Assembly (NCBI RefSeq): GCF_000153825.1
Contig: NZ_DS022299.1
Span: 523,216-587,215, forward strand
DNA: 64,000 nucleotides
Source of the DNA: Synechococcus sp. RS9916
GTDB lineage: Bacteria > Cyanobacteriota > Cyanobacteriia > PCC-6307 > Cyanobiaceae
Direction: 5' to 3'
Position 1 is the stretch's first letter. Each line of letters begins with the position of its first letter. The notes beneath the pieces were generated by a model that made no database searches, was not told the DNA's origin, and saw nothing but the letters and a program-made list of their open reading frames with translations. The translations under genes were made by a program, and so were the position numbers. This document shows positions 43,349 to 53,377 of this stretch, one piece after another.

Positions 43349-44161
43349 GTGTTCACTTGTGGAAATGGCTTGGTTGAGCGCGTGTCTGCGACTCTGGTGC
43401 CACTCGCCAAGGCATCGGTGTTGCGTCCGTGGAGCGACCGAGAAATCAAGGATTGCGGAGAGCCTTTGCGCCCTCTGCGTCCTGAGCTGTTATGTCTTTG
43501 CCCCCATCCCTATCAATCCTTAGGGGCGCCCTACGGCCAGGCCGCGGATCCCTTTGTCCTTCGGGAGGGTGTCCGTCAGCGACTAATCGCAGCAGAGCAG
43601 CAGCTCCGACGTCAGCACCCTGATCTGTGCTTCGCCATCTTTGATGCCTGGCGACCCATTCCAGTGCAGCGCTTCATGGTCGAGCACGCTGTGGCTGAAG
43701 AGGGGGCCCGCCTTGGCCTTTCTCCGCTTGACCCATCGGCGCAAGGGCAGTCACCTGACCCTGCACTTCAGGCTGCCTGGGATGAGGTGCGACGAAGTGT
43801 GGGGCGTTTCTGGGCTCCTCCGAGCAATGATCCATCAACGCCACCACCGCACAGCACGGGTGCCGCGGTCGATCTCACCTTGGCGAATCTGCAGGGGGAA
43901 CCTTTGGAGATGGGGGGAGCGATTGATGCGATCGGTGCGGTGTCCGAGCCGGATTTCTACGCCGAGGCCGCGCGTACAGGAGCTGACCCCCAGGGGGCTC
44001 AATTCCACGATCGGCGCTCGTTGCTCGCCCGCGTATTGGAGTCACAAGGGTTCTGCCGCCATCCCCATGAGTGGTGGCATTTCAGCTTTGGCGATCAGCT
44101 TTGGGCCTGGCGAACTGGTTACGACCAGGCTCTTTATGGATGCTGTGATCCTGCGTGTTGA
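43349..44161 (+). CDS. D-Ala-D-Ala dipeptidase (VanX/DdpX family, M15D)
   Basis: A 270-residue zinc dipeptidase family member. Seen: DAWRPIPVQRFMVEH, the zinc site PPPHSTGAAVDLTL (His and Asp) and HPHEWWHFSFGD (catalytic Glu and third zinc His). VanX-type enzymes hydrolyse D-Ala-D-Ala; outside resistance clusters they are thought to help recycle peptidoglycan. No van genes are near. The start may be the GTG at 43349 or one at 43382. Confidence 0.86.
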   Translation: MFTCGNGLVERVSATLVPLAKASVLRPWSDREIKDCGEPLRPLRPELLCLCPHPYQSLGAPYGQAADPFVLREGVRQRLIAAEQQLRRQHPDLCFAIFDAWRPIPVQRFMVEHAVAEEGARLGLSPLDPSAQGQSPDPALQAAWDEVRRSVGRFWAPPSNDPSTPPPHSTGAAVDLTLANLQGEPLEMGGAIDAIGAVSEPDFYAEAARTGADPQGAQFHDRRSLLARVLESQGFCRHPHEWWHFSFGDQLWAWRTGYDQALYGCCDPAC

Positions 44162-44189
44162 GTGCTTCTGGTCGCTTACTTCTGGTCGC

Positions 44190-45989
44190 TTAAACGTTGA
44201 GTAGTTCGGCGACAGCCTCATCACCGAGCTTGTGCACGTGATCGCCAAGGCTGCGTCGCCCACCCGCTTCTTTCCAGCTGACGAGCAGCGGTTCAAGCGT
44301 GGTTTCCAGCTGATCGAGAGGCATTTTTTGCAGGTATGGCTTGGCCAGTCGCTGCAAATTCCCGCTTCCTCCAAGCCAAAGCTGGTATTGCTCGACTCCA
44401 CTGCCTACCAGGGCCAGTTCCGCCATGTAGGGGCGGGCACAACCATTGGGACAGCCCGTCATGCGAATCAGCACCGGCTTGGCGATCTCGAGGCGCTGCA
44501 GCTGGTGATCAAGGCGATCCAGCACTGCGGGAAGGATCCGCTCTGATTCCGTAATGGCGAGTCCGCAGGTTGGTAGTGCAGGGCAGGCGATCGCATGGCG
44601 GGCGAGTGGAGCAGGCATCTCGGGGGTTTCGACGCCCAGCTCCGCCAGGGCCGCACGGATGGACGCGCGTTGCGGTGTGCCGATGTTGCACAGCAGTAGA
44701 TCCTGATTCGGCGTCAGCCGGATTTCCAGCTGATACGTCTCCACAATCTTCCTGAGCCCTGCTTTGAACTCCCCTTCCAGGCGACCGCACAGCAATGGAA
44801 GGCCCACAAACCACATCCCAGCGCGATGGCGGTGCCATCCGAGGTAGTCGTGGAGTTTGGCTTTGGGCTCGTTGCGCAGGGGTTTGAGATCCCCTTGGAA
44901 GTAAGTGCGGGTGAGTTCGTCGCGGAACCACTGAATTCCCTTGTCATGAAGCAGATACTTCATGCGGGCATGGCGCCGAAGCTTGCGGTCGCCATGGTCC
45001 CGTTGGAGGGCCAAAACGCTTTGAACCAGGTCGAGCACCTGATCGGCGGGCACGTATCCCAGAGGATCGGCAATGCGAGCAAAGGTTTCTTCCTTGTTGT
45101 GGGTGCGGCCCATTCCACCTCCCACATAGACGTTGCAACCGCGAAGTTCACCTGTGGTTTCGGTGAAGGCCACCAGACCGATGTCCTGGGTGAGGAGATC
45201 CACCGAGTTGTCGCCAGGCACGGTCACCGCCACCTTGAATTTGCGCGGCAGATAGGTGTCTCCATAGAGAGGTTCTGCCTCATCTCCAGAAAACACGCCG
45301 CCTTCCAATTGCCGGGAGCGGACTTTTTTGACCTTGCGGCTGGGCTTGATCCGGTAGCTGAGATCGCCATCGACCCAAAGATCCAGGTAGGACCCTTCAG
45401 CGGTTTCAGGGCTCAGAACATCGGCGATCTCATCCGCCAGCTGACGTGCCGCTGGATAGCCCCCTTTGTCGAACGGTGCGGCTGGAGCCATCACGTTGCG
45501 ATTGATATCGCCGCAGGCGGCCAGGGTTGACCCCAGATTGCGAACGATCGTGCCGATCACCTCTTTCAGGTCGGCTTTCGGCACACCGTGCATCTGGAAA
45601 GCCTGCCGGGTGGTGGCCCGCAACGTGCCGTCGCCCAGTCGGTCGGCAAGCTCATCCATGGCCAGGTAAAGCCCGGTGGGAATCCTCCCCCCGGGGCTGC
45701 GCAGGCGCAGCATCATCTGCCAGGTCTTGTCCTTGCCTTTTTCTCGTTTATCGCGATCGTCCTGCTGGTAGCTGCCGTGAAACTTCAGCAACTGCAGTGC
45801 GTCTTCGCTGAAGTAAGGCAGCTCATTGGCGAGCTCATCCAGCAACGGCTGCTTGAGGTGGCCGCTGTCGAGCTTGCGTTGCTCCGCCTTGGGCAGTGGC
45901 TGCCCTGCCATCGCCAGTTTGCCGTTGCCGGCGCCTTTGGAGGTTGCTGCGGCGTCGACAGTCATCTGGCTCACTGGCGCATTGATCAC
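44190..45989 (-). CDS. sir: Ferredoxin-sulfite reductase
   Basis: A 599-residue enzyme reducing sulfite to sulfide with six electrons from ferredoxin. Seen: the substrate-binding TTRQAFQMHGV and the [4Fe-4S]-siroheme ligands in CPALPTC and TGCPNGCARPYMAEL. Only one hemoprotein subunit is needed in cyanobacteria. The Tyr/Cys details that mark nitrite reductases are not seen. Divergent from glyS across 61 bases. Confidence 0.94.
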   Translation of the reverse strand: MINAPVSQMTVDAAATSKGAGNGKLAMAGQPLPKAEQRKLDSGHLKQPLLDELANELPYFSEDALQLLKFHGSYQQDDRDKREKGKDKTWQMMLRLRSPGGRIPTGLYLAMDELADRLGDGTLRATTRQAFQMHGVPKADLKEVIGTIVRNLGSTLAACGDINRNVMAPAAPFDKGGYPAARQLADEIADVLSPETAEGSYLDLWVDGDLSYRIKPSRKVKKVRSRQLEGGVFSGDEAEPLYGDTYLPRKFKVAVTVPGDNSVDLLTQDIGLVAFTETTGELRGCNVYVGGGMGRTHNKEETFARIADPLGYVPADQVLDLVQSVLALQRDHGDRKLRRHARMKYLLHDKGIQWFRDELTRTYFQGDLKPLRNEPKAKLHDYLGWHRHRAGMWFVGLPLLCGRLEGEFKAGLRKIVETYQLEIRLTPNQDLLLCNIGTPQRASIRAALAELGVETPEMPAPLARHAIACPALPTCGLAITESERILPAVLDRLDHQLQRLEIAKPVLIRMTGCPNGCARPYMAELALVGSGVEQYQLWLGGSGNLQRLAKPYLQKMPLDQLETTLEPLLVSWKEAGGRRSLGDHVHKLGDEAVAELLNV

Positions 45990-46050
45990 AGTTCATCGAA
46001 GCTAGCGAAACGGCTTCCAATACAGTCAGACCCTTGTCGAGCCGACCGGT

Positions 46051-48210
46051 GTGGCCTCAACCTTCCTGCTCGAAATCGGTACAGAAGAGCTTCCTGCTGA
46101 CTTTGCCCGTCTGGCACTCCCCCAGCTTCAGGAGCGGGTGCAGCGCGATCTTGCTGATCTGAGACTGGCCCATGGGGACGTGCGCGTGAGCAGCACCCCC
46201 CGTCGTTTAGCTGTGCAGGTCAAGGCTCTGGCGGAGGGCCAGGAGGATCTTTGTGAAGAGCGCAAGGGCCCTCCGGTGGCCCAGGCTTTCAAGGATGGCC
46301 AGCCCGGTCCCGCAGCGATCGGTTTCGCCAAACGTTGTGGTGTCGACCCCGCTGCGCTTGAGGTGCGTTCCACCCCCAAGGGTGACTGCGTGTTCGCCAC
46401 CGTGCAGGTGAAGGGGCAGCCGGCTTTGTCACTGCTCCAAGACTGCATTCCCGCCTGGATCGATGCCCTTCAAGGCCGACGTTTCATGCGATGGGGCAAT
46501 GGTGACCAGCGCTTCAGCCGCCCTGTTCGCTGGCTGGTGGCCCTGCTTGGAACCGAGATCGTGCCGGTGACCCTGCCGGCTAGTGAGCCTGTGGTGCATA
46601 GCGGCCGTTGTAGCCGAGGTCATCGTCTCCATCCAGGCGGCGTCGAGGTGGCCAGTGCCGATGATTACGACACGGCCCTAGCTGCGGTCGGCGTGCATGC
46701 CGATCGCCAGCAACGGGCGGCACTGATTCAGTCGAGCCTTCAGGAACGTGCTTCCTCCTTCGATGGCGCCCTGGACTGTCCGTCAGGTTTGTTTGAGGAG
46801 TTGGTCGATCTGGTCGAGGATCCCCGCATCATTCAAGGGGAGATTGCGGACCGCTATCTGGATCTGCCTCCCGAGGTGATCGTCACGGTGATGCAATCCC
46901 ATCAGCGCTACGTCCCCCTCACCCGCTCCGGGGTGCAGCCGGATCCCCTCCGACTGGCCTCGCGCGATGTGCTTCGGCCTGAGTTCCTGTTGGTTGGGAA
47001 CGGCCTTGCGTCCGCTGACGCTCAGATTCGTCGCGGCAACGAACGGGTTCTGAGTGCTCGCCTGGCCGATGCCGAGTTTTTCCTGAATGTCGATCGCAAG
47101 CAACCCAGTGCTGATCGGCGTGAGGCACTCTCCCGGGTCACCTTTGCCTCCGGGCTCGGCAGCCTGCTGGATCGAACCGAACGCATTGAGCTGCTTGCGG
47201 CGAGCTTGGTGACGGCGCTCCAACTGCCAGCGGCGACTGCGGACGCTGCCAAGCGGGCCGCCCATTTCTGCAAGAACGATCTGGTGAGCCAGATGGTGGG
47301 TGAATTTCCCGAGCTGCAGGGGCTGATGGGTGGCAAATACCTGCTTGAAGAGGGTGAAACCAGGGAGGTGGCTCAAGCCGTGGTTGAGCACTACTACCCC
47401 CGTGGTGCCGGCGATCATTTGCCACAGAGCGATGCGGGTGCTGTTGTGGCTCTCGCTGAGCGGCTCGAGCTGTTGCTAAGCATCTACGCCAAAGGGGAGC
47501 GCCCCACGGGTTCATCGGACCCTTACGCCCTGCGTCGTGCGGGTAACGGCATTCTCCAGATCCTCTGGGATCGGGGTTGGCGCTTGGATCTCTTTGCTCT
47601 GCTGCGTCAGTTCGCTGAGGTCTGGCAGCAACAGTTCCCTGATTTCAAGGTGGAGGCCCATTCCCTGGCTGCGGACCTCGTGCTTCTGTTGCGGCAGCGC
47701 ATTCAATCTCAGCTGGAAGATGATGGCTATGAGGCCGATCTTGTTCAGGCTGTGGCCGGTGAGACTCTGAGCGATCAGCGGCTGTTGGCTGATCCTCTGG
47801 ATGTGTTGGATCGCATCCGTTTGCTGGGCAGCCTCAGAGAGGGGCAACGCCTTGGTGCGCTGCAGGCCGTTGTGCAACGGGCAGCCCGTCTGGCGGAGAA
47901 GGGCGACCTGGAGGCCACGGTGCTTCAGGCTGATGCGGTGGTCGACCCGGGCAAATTCGCTTCACCCAGTGAGACTGCGATGCATGCTGCGGTGCTGCAA
48001 CTGGAACCCCTTGCCGCTGCTAGGTCGTATCAACAGCTTGCTGATGCTTTGGTGGAGGCCACGCCTGCTTTGGAGGCCTTTTTCGACGGGCCAGACAGCG
48101 TGATGGTGATGGCCGATGACCTTGACTTGCGCCGCAATCGCCTCAATCTTCTGGGCGTGCTTCGCAATCAGGCGTCTGTCTTGGCCCGTTTTGATCTAAT
48201 CCAGAACTAA
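46051..48210 (+). CDS. glyS: Glycine-tRNA ligase, beta subunit
   Basis: A 719-residue beta subunit of the tetrameric alpha2-beta2 GlyRS. Seen: FLLEIGTEELPADFARLALPQ at the N-terminus, HSGRCSRGHRLHPGGVEV, VIVTVMQSHQRYVPL, and the C-terminal anticodon-binding part ending NRLNLLGVLRNQASVLARFD. glyQ (alpha) is not in the window. GTG start at 46051. Confidence 0.96.
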   Translation: MASTFLLEIGTEELPADFARLALPQLQERVQRDLADLRLAHGDVRVSSTPRRLAVQVKALAEGQEDLCEERKGPPVAQAFKDGQPGPAAIGFAKRCGVDPAALEVRSTPKGDCVFATVQVKGQPALSLLQDCIPAWIDALQGRRFMRWGNGDQRFSRPVRWLVALLGTEIVPVTLPASEPVVHSGRCSRGHRLHPGGVEVASADDYDTALAAVGVHADRQQRAALIQSSLQERASSFDGALDCPSGLFEELVDLVEDPRIIQGEIADRYLDLPPEVIVTVMQSHQRYVPLTRSGVQPDPLRLASRDVLRPEFLLVGNGLASADAQIRRGNERVLSARLADAEFFLNVDRKQPSADRREALSRVTFASGLGSLLDRTERIELLAASLVTALQLPAATADAAKRAAHFCKNDLVSQMVGEFPELQGLMGGKYLLEEGETREVAQAVVEHYYPRGAGDHLPQSDAGAVVALAERLELLLSIYAKGERPTGSSDPYALRRAGNGILQILWDRGWRLDLFALLRQFAEVWQQQFPDFKVEAHSLAADLVLLLRQRIQSQLEDDGYEADLVQAVAGETLSDQRLLADPLDVLDRIRLLGSLREGQRLGALQAVVQRAARLAEKGDLEATVLQADAVVDPGKFASPSETAMHAAVLQLEPLAAARSYQQLADALVEATPALEAFFDGPDSVMVMADDLDLRRNRLNLLGVLRNQASVLARFDLIQN

Positions 48211-48267
48211 AGCTGACAGGCCTTTGATCTCAGGCTATTGGGATGGGTGTAGCGACTTGAGGTGCCC

Positions 48268-48531
48268 ATGGCCCACTCGAATGCTTCGTCCCCATCTTCC
48301 GCTGATCAGCCATCTCAAGCTCCTCAGCCCGTTGTCATCCGTCAGGGTGGCAACGGGTTTGCGCTGATCATTTCAGCTTTGATTGTTGCTGCAGCAGGGG
48401 TTTATGCGGTCAATCGATTGACGCAGGAGAAACAACAAAAAGCTCCGATGTCGGTGACACCGGAGCAAGTTCAACAGGGAATTGAAAAGCTGAAAGGAAT
48501 CGCTGAAAGGACTCCGCTTCGGCCTAATTAG
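48268..48531 (+). CDS. Small single-helix membrane protein, 87 aa
   Basis: A Ser/Pro-rich N-terminal 25 residues, then one transmembrane helix (FALIISALIVAAAGVYAVNRL), then a helical C-terminus (SVTPEQVQQGIEKLKGIAER). ATG at 48268; a GTG two codons earlier is possible. Unknown. Tail-to-tail with chlP by 4 bases. Confidence 0.65.
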   Translation: MAHSNASSPSSADQPSQAPQPVVIRQGGNGFALIISALIVAAAGVYAVNRLTQEKQQKAPMSVTPEQVQQGIEKLKGIAERTPLRPN

Positions 48532-49883
48532 TTCACTCCTGCAGTTTCTTTGTCTTTGTCTTTCGCCTGGGCGCGGATCGCTTGGGCGGCCTCCTCGGCG
48601 AGGAAATCCCCATCGGAGCGTCCAACTGCAGAAGGCACAGGACCGTATTCAGACGGAGCCAGGGCTTCTCCACGCAGCAGGCTTCCCAAGGTGCGCAGGG
48701 TGAGCTTGATCTGCTGCCAGGGGTTCATCATCACCACCCGCTTGTACAGATAGCTGTCAAAGGTCAGCTTCTGCACATCCATGTCATCGCACATCTCCAC
48801 GAAGGCCTCGCGGGCTGCATCGTTGCGATAGAAGATGCGCTGGAGGATGTCGAGGACGGCATAAGTGGCGCCGTATTTCTTGTCCCAGCGCTTGAGGTAG
48901 GTCGACTTGATCTCTTTCTCAGTGGGAATGCGCTGACCGTTGTTGGAGATTTCAACAATGGCCTCTGCGCACATCCGACCGCTCTTGGCGGCGAAATAGA
49001 TGCCTTCGCCAGAGCTCTTAGTGACGTAACCAGCGGCATCTCCCACGAGTGCCATGCGACCAACGACCCTGCGGGGACGGGGATGCTCGGGGATCGGATG
49101 TGCTTCGACCTTGATCACCTCACCTTTGAAGAGGCGTTTGTTGGCGCGCTCACGGATACCTTTTTGCAGGCCTTTGATCAAGGACTGGTTCTGCTGCATC
49201 GTGCCGGTGCCGACAGCGACGTGGTCGTACTTGGGGAAAACCCAGGCGTAGAAGTCAGGGGACACATCAGTGCCCACATACATTTCGGCCAAGTCTTCGT
49301 AGTAGGTCATCTCCTCCGCGGGAAGCTTGATGCGCTCCTGGAAGGCAATCGCCACGTTGTAATCGCCAGCGTCCATGGCCTTAGCGACCCGGGAATTGGC
49401 ACCGTCGGCGCCAATGATCAGATCGACTTCCAGGGACTTCTGTTCTCCGGTGGGACCGCCGCCGCTGTAATCGGCGTAATGGAGGATGTAAGGCCCCTGG
49501 CGGTTGCTGCCGGTGTCAATTTTCTGAACCAGACCATTCACCAGGGTGGTGCCGAGGTCTGCTGCGCGATTCCTGAGAAAGGCATCAAACACCTCACGGC
49601 GACACATGCCGATGTAGGCGTTGTCGTCGTAGCCGAGGGGATCAAGCTTGATGTCCACCTCACGATTGGAGGGGGAGATCATCTTCATGTTCCGCACTTT
49701 GCGGTCGATGATCTCGTCGGGCAGGTCGAATTCTTCGACCATGCACAACGGAATTGCACCACCACAGGGCTTGGCGTTGTCGAGCTTGCGCTCAAACAAC
49801 CAGGTTTGAATGCCAGCTTTGGCAAGAATCTCGGCGGCGCAGGATCCACTCGGACCACCCCCGACGACGGCAACTCGCAGCAT
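48528..49883 (-). CDS. chlP: Geranylgeranyl diphosphate / chlorophyllide reductase
   Basis: A 451-residue flavoprotein that reduces three double bonds of geranylgeranyl to phytyl for chlorophyll and tocopherol. Seen: FAD-binding MLRVAVVGGGPSGSCAAEIL, KPCGGAIPLCMVEEF, VDLIIGADGANSRVAKAMD and the second dinucleotide motif RMALVGDAAGYVTKSSGEGI. The start at 49883 places the Rossmann motif at residue 1; the longer open frame is not family-like. Confidence 0.95.
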   Translation of the reverse strand: MLRVAVVGGGPSGSCAAEILAKAGIQTWLFERKLDNAKPCGGAIPLCMVEEFDLPDEIIDRKVRNMKMISPSNREVDIKLDPLGYDDNAYIGMCRREVFDAFLRNRAADLGTTLVNGLVQKIDTGSNRQGPYILHYADYSGGGPTGEQKSLEVDLIIGADGANSRVAKAMDAGDYNVAIAFQERIKLPAEEMTYYEDLAEMYVGTDVSPDFYAWVFPKYDHVAVGTGTMQQNQSLIKGLQKGIRERANKRLFKGEVIKVEAHPIPEHPRPRRVVGRMALVGDAAGYVTKSSGEGIYFAAKSGRMCAEAIVEISNNGQRIPTEKEIKSTYLKRWDKKYGATYAVLDILQRIFYRNDAAREAFVEMCDDMDVQKLTFDSYLYKRVVMMNPWQQIKLTLRTLGSLLRGEALAPSEYGPVPSAVGRSDGDFLAEEAAQAIRAQAKDKDKETAGVN

Positions 49884-49992
49884 CTGAGCCCTAGTACTGG
49901 ATCGTTGGCGCGACGCTATCACTGTTGGCATGCCGGGTGTGGGGCCCCCCTGGCGCCCCCCCTTACGATCGTCACAACACTGCAACATCGCT

Positions 49993-50736
49993 GTGGTACG
50001 TGCGGCCGCCCCCCGCCGCTCCAGTCGGGACGACATTCCGGTTGCGCGTCGTTCCCGGCCGCCTCAGCGAGTCCGTCGCAGCGGATCGGGATTGTTTTTG
50101 GCGTGTTGTTTTGTCTTCGGTGGCTCCCTCGCTGCCGTCCTGTTTGGTCCGTCGCTGGTATCCCGCTTCACCCCTTCTGTTTCAGGCGTTGAGGGCATTG
50201 CAGAGCGTCCCACCGAAGATGGCCGACTCTTGGGCCACTTCCCTTATCCAGAGGCCGATCAGAGCGCTCTGGTGGAGATTTCACCCGGTCTGATGCTGCA
50301 GGTTGACGCTGCGGAGGCCTTGCGTTCGATGCGGCGTGCCGCTGCAGCTGACGGAATCGATTTGCGCTTACTCAGCGGCTACCGCTCCCATTCCCTGCAA
50401 AAGGGAATTTTCTTTGATGTGAAATCGGCACGTAATCAGACCGCCAGCGAGCGGGCCAAGGTCAGTGCACCCCCGGGATACTCGGAACACAGCACCGGCC
50501 TGGCGGTCGACCTTGGTGATGGCGACGACCCCGGAACGAACCTGTCGCAATCGTTTGAATCCACACCCGCGTTTCGGTGGCTGCAAGACCATGCGGCCGC
50601 TTATCACTTCACTTTGTCCTTCCCGATCGGCAATATTCAAGGTGTGAGCTACGAGCCTTGGCATTGGCGTTTTGAAGGCTCGTCAGATGCCCTGCGCTTG
50701 TTTGAACCCGCCCGCCGTCTGGCCCAGACCCGTTGA
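49993..50736 (+). CDS. D-alanyl-D-alanine carboxypeptidase (VanY/M15B)
   Basis: A 247-residue zinc peptidase with one N-terminal membrane helix (about residues 33-50). Seen: LRLLSGYRSHSLQKGIF, the metal motif GYSEHSTGLAVDLGD and the C-terminal SYEPWHWRF. Trims the last D-Ala of peptidoglycan stem peptides. GTG start at 49993. It overlaps the U32 gene by 4 bases. Confidence 0.85.
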   Translation: MVRAAAPRRSSRDDIPVARRSRPPQRVRRSGSGLFLACCFVFGGSLAAVLFGPSLVSRFTPSVSGVEGIAERPTEDGRLLGHFPYPEADQSALVEISPGLMLQVDAAEALRSMRRAAAADGIDLRLLSGYRSHSLQKGIFFDVKSARNQTASERAKVSAPPGYSEHSTGLAVDLGDGDDPGTNLSQSFESTPAFRWLQDHAAAYHFTLSFPIGNIQGVSYEPWHWRFEGSSDALRLFEPARRLAQTR

Positions 50737-53300
50737 GCGATTTCACCACTCCTGAATTGCTGGCTCCTGCTGGTGATTGGGCTGCTCTCAAGGCCGCCGT
50801 CGCCCAGGGTGCCGATGCGGTTTATTTCGGTGTTGAAGCGTTCAACGCCCGGCTTCGAGCCGAAAATTTTCAGCTTCAGGATCTCGGCGAGATCATGGAT
50901 TGGTTGCACGCCCGGGGCGTACGCGGCTTTCTCACCTTCAACGTCCTGGTGTTCAGCGATGAACTCTCCAAGGCGGCTGAGTTGCTGGTCGCTGCCGATC
51001 AGGCATGCGTCGACGCTCTGATTGTTCAGGATTTGGGGCTCTGCCGTTTGGCGCAGCAGCTCGTTCCTGGATTGGCACTGCATGGGTCCACCCAGATGTC
51101 CATCACCAGTGCTGCTGGTGTTGCTCAGGCGGCTGACGCTGGCTGTGAGCGGGTGGTGCTGGCCCGTGAGTTGGCGCTGAAGGACCTGAGACGTCTGCAG
51201 AACCAGCTGCGCGACAGGCAGTTGGCCATGCCACTGGAAGTGTTTGTGCATGGGGCGTTGTGCGTGGCCTATTCCGGCCAGTGCCTCACCAGTGAGTCGC
51301 TCGGTCAACGCAGTGCCAACCGCGGTGAGTGCGCCCAGGCCTGCCGATTGCCTTACCAAATGGTTGTTGATGGTCAGGCGTTGGATCTTGATGATCAGCG
51401 TTATCTGCTTTCTCCTCAAGACCTCTCCGCCTGGATGCAGATTCCTGAGCTTGTGGAGCTCGGCATCGCCAGTTTCAAGATTGAAGGGCGGTTAAAGGAC
51501 GCCACCTATGTCGCCGCTGCAACCCAGGCTTACCGCCAGCAACTGGATGGATTGGCTTCAGATCCAGCTGCGGTGCGTCGTCAACTGGAGATGGGGTTTT
51601 CCCGGGGGCTCTCCACGGGCTGGCTTGAGGGCATCAATCACCGACGTCTTGTGCATGGGCGTTGGAGCAAAAAGCGCGGGCCTGTGGTCGGCCAGCTGCA
51701 GCGATGGGATGACCAGGGTTGGTTGACCTTGAAGGTTCAGGAACCTCTGCAATGCGGCCAGGGTGTGGTGCTGGAGGCCCAGCCCCGCGTTGCTGCCGAC
51801 CCCTTGGTTCCGCCGCCTGAGATTGGCGGTCGGATCATGCAGCTTGATGACCTTGGCCGTGGCCGCTGTCGCATTCGACTTGGTCCTGGGCGTATCAACT
51901 TGCGGGGGCTTCAATCCGGCGCTTCCGTTTGGCTGACGGGGGACCCTCAGTGGCAAACCACCTGGCAAAAGCAGGCCACCCGCAGCACCGACCCCCTTGC
52001 CCTGCCTCTCAGCTTGCGGGTGAAGGGTGTGCAGGGTGAGCCCCTGGCGCTGGATCTGGTGGATCCTGTTCCCGTTGATGTCCCCCCGCTCCGCCTTCAC
52101 AGCTCTGTGGCCCTTCAGCAGGCCACGGGCCAGGGTTTAGATCGGGAGCGGCTTGAGGCGCAGTTGGGACGCCTCGGTGGCACTGGCTGGAGGCTGGGGT
52201 CGTTGGAGGTTGAGCTCGAGGAGCAGCTCTTTCTTCCTGTGGCGGAGCTCAATCGCATGCGTCGCACCCTCTTGGAGCAGATGCAGGTCTGTGGCCTAAC
52301 GCCTGGCAGTGCTTTGCCAACCAAGCCCGCCCTGACACCCGAAACGGTTGCCACAGCCTTGCATCAGTGCCTCACTGCTGCCCGGGGAGCTGACCCTGAG
52401 GTGCCTGAGCCAGGGGCTCCAAAGTTGGTGGTGTTGGTGCGCAGCCTGCCCCAGCTTGAGGCCTTGATTGCCCTGGATCGTCCTGACTGGATTGCCGGAG
52501 TGGTGGCGGATCTCGAGCAGCCCAGTGAGCTCAAGCGGGCCGTGGCCCTCGGCCGTGGTCAGTGGCCTGAGGGGTTGCGCCTGGCGGGACCACGCATCAC
52601 CCGCCCTGATGAGGCTTGGACTCTTGAACCGCTGGTCCGGGCTGAGCCCGATGGCTATCTGGTGCGGAATGCCGATCAGCTCGAGCGACTCACGCCTCTG
52701 GCGCCCTGCAGCGGAGATTTTTCCCTCAACACAGCCAACCCCCTCACCCTGGATTGGTATCGCCAGCGCTGGGGTCTGGATCGTCTCACGGCCAGCTACG
52801 ACCTCAATCTCGACCAGTTGCTGGATTTGGCTTCAGGCACCAATCCCAATTGGCTTGAAGTCACCCTTCATCAGCACATGCCGTTATTCCACATGGAGCA
52901 CTGCCTGTTCTGTGCATTCCTGTCTGATGGTCACGACCACACCGATTGCGGACGCCCCTGTGAGAAGCATGAGGTCCGTCTACGGGACCGCAGTGGTGTT
53001 GAGCATCCATTGACGGCCGACCTGGGCTGCCGCAACACTCTCTTCAACGGCCGTGCCCAGAGTGGCGTGGAGGCCCTTCCTGATCTTCTCCGCGCCGGAC
53101 TCACCCGTTTCCGCCTCGAGCTCCTGGACGAAGATCCGGTCGCGACGCAGCGCCGGGTTCAGCTGTATGCCCAGGCGCTCGAAGGTTCGATTCCTTCGGC
53201 AGACGTCTGGCGGCGCGAGCAGATTGACCATCGACTCGGTGTGACGCGAGGCAGTCTTCGTTCTGTAGGTCCGGAGCGCACCAGCCGGATCCATTCCTGA
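50733..53300 (+). CDS. U32-family peptidase (RlhA/PrtC-like)
   Basis: An 855-residue protein: N-terminal U32 domain with PELLAPAGDWAALKAAVAQ and ADAVYFGVEAFNARL, the cysteine region ALCVAYSGQCLTSESLGQRS, a middle domain, and a C-terminal part with HQHMPLFHMEHCLFC, and three further cysteines near HTDCGRPCEKHEV. Some family members (RlhA) modify rRNA, others are called collagenases; function here is uncertain. TTG start at 50733. Confidence 0.86.
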   Translation: MSDFTTPELLAPAGDWAALKAAVAQGADAVYFGVEAFNARLRAENFQLQDLGEIMDWLHARGVRGFLTFNVLVFSDELSKAAELLVAADQACVDALIVQDLGLCRLAQQLVPGLALHGSTQMSITSAAGVAQAADAGCERVVLARELALKDLRRLQNQLRDRQLAMPLEVFVHGALCVAYSGQCLTSESLGQRSANRGECAQACRLPYQMVVDGQALDLDDQRYLLSPQDLSAWMQIPELVELGIASFKIEGRLKDATYVAAATQAYRQQLDGLASDPAAVRRQLEMGFSRGLSTGWLEGINHRRLVHGRWSKKRGPVVGQLQRWDDQGWLTLKVQEPLQCGQGVVLEAQPRVAADPLVPPPEIGGRIMQLDDLGRGRCRIRLGPGRINLRGLQSGASVWLTGDPQWQTTWQKQATRSTDPLALPLSLRVKGVQGEPLALDLVDPVPVDVPPLRLHSSVALQQATGQGLDRERLEAQLGRLGGTGWRLGSLEVELEEQLFLPVAELNRMRRTLLEQMQVCGLTPGSALPTKPALTPETVATALHQCLTAARGADPEVPEPGAPKLVVLVRSLPQLEALIALDRPDWIAGVVADLEQPSELKRAVALGRGQWPEGLRLAGPRITRPDEAWTLEPLVRAEPDGYLVRNADQLERLTPLAPCSGDFSLNTANPLTLDWYRQRWGLDRLTASYDLNLDQLLDLASGTNPNWLEVTLHQHMPLFHMEHCLFCAFLSDGHDHTDCGRPCEKHEVRLRDRSGVEHPLTADLGCRNTLFNGRAQSGVEALPDLLRAGLTRFRLELLDEDPVATQRRVQLYAQALEGSIPSADVWRREQIDHRLGVTRGSLRSVGPERTSRIHS

Positions 53301-53321
53301 GCTATCTCACGTTGAGATAGC
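53301..53321. repeat. Perfect hairpin directly after the U32 gene stop
   Basis: GCTATCTCA-CGT-TGAGATAGC is a perfect 9-bp inverted repeat starting the base after the U32 stop and ending 56 bases before typA. There is no T-run, so it may be an mRNA end-stabiliser, operator, or a poor terminator. Confidence 0.7.
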
Positions 53322-53377
53322 CTTGGCAGCTACGCCCGCGGGCGTTCAACCTTCATTCACAGAACGTCACGGAGCCC

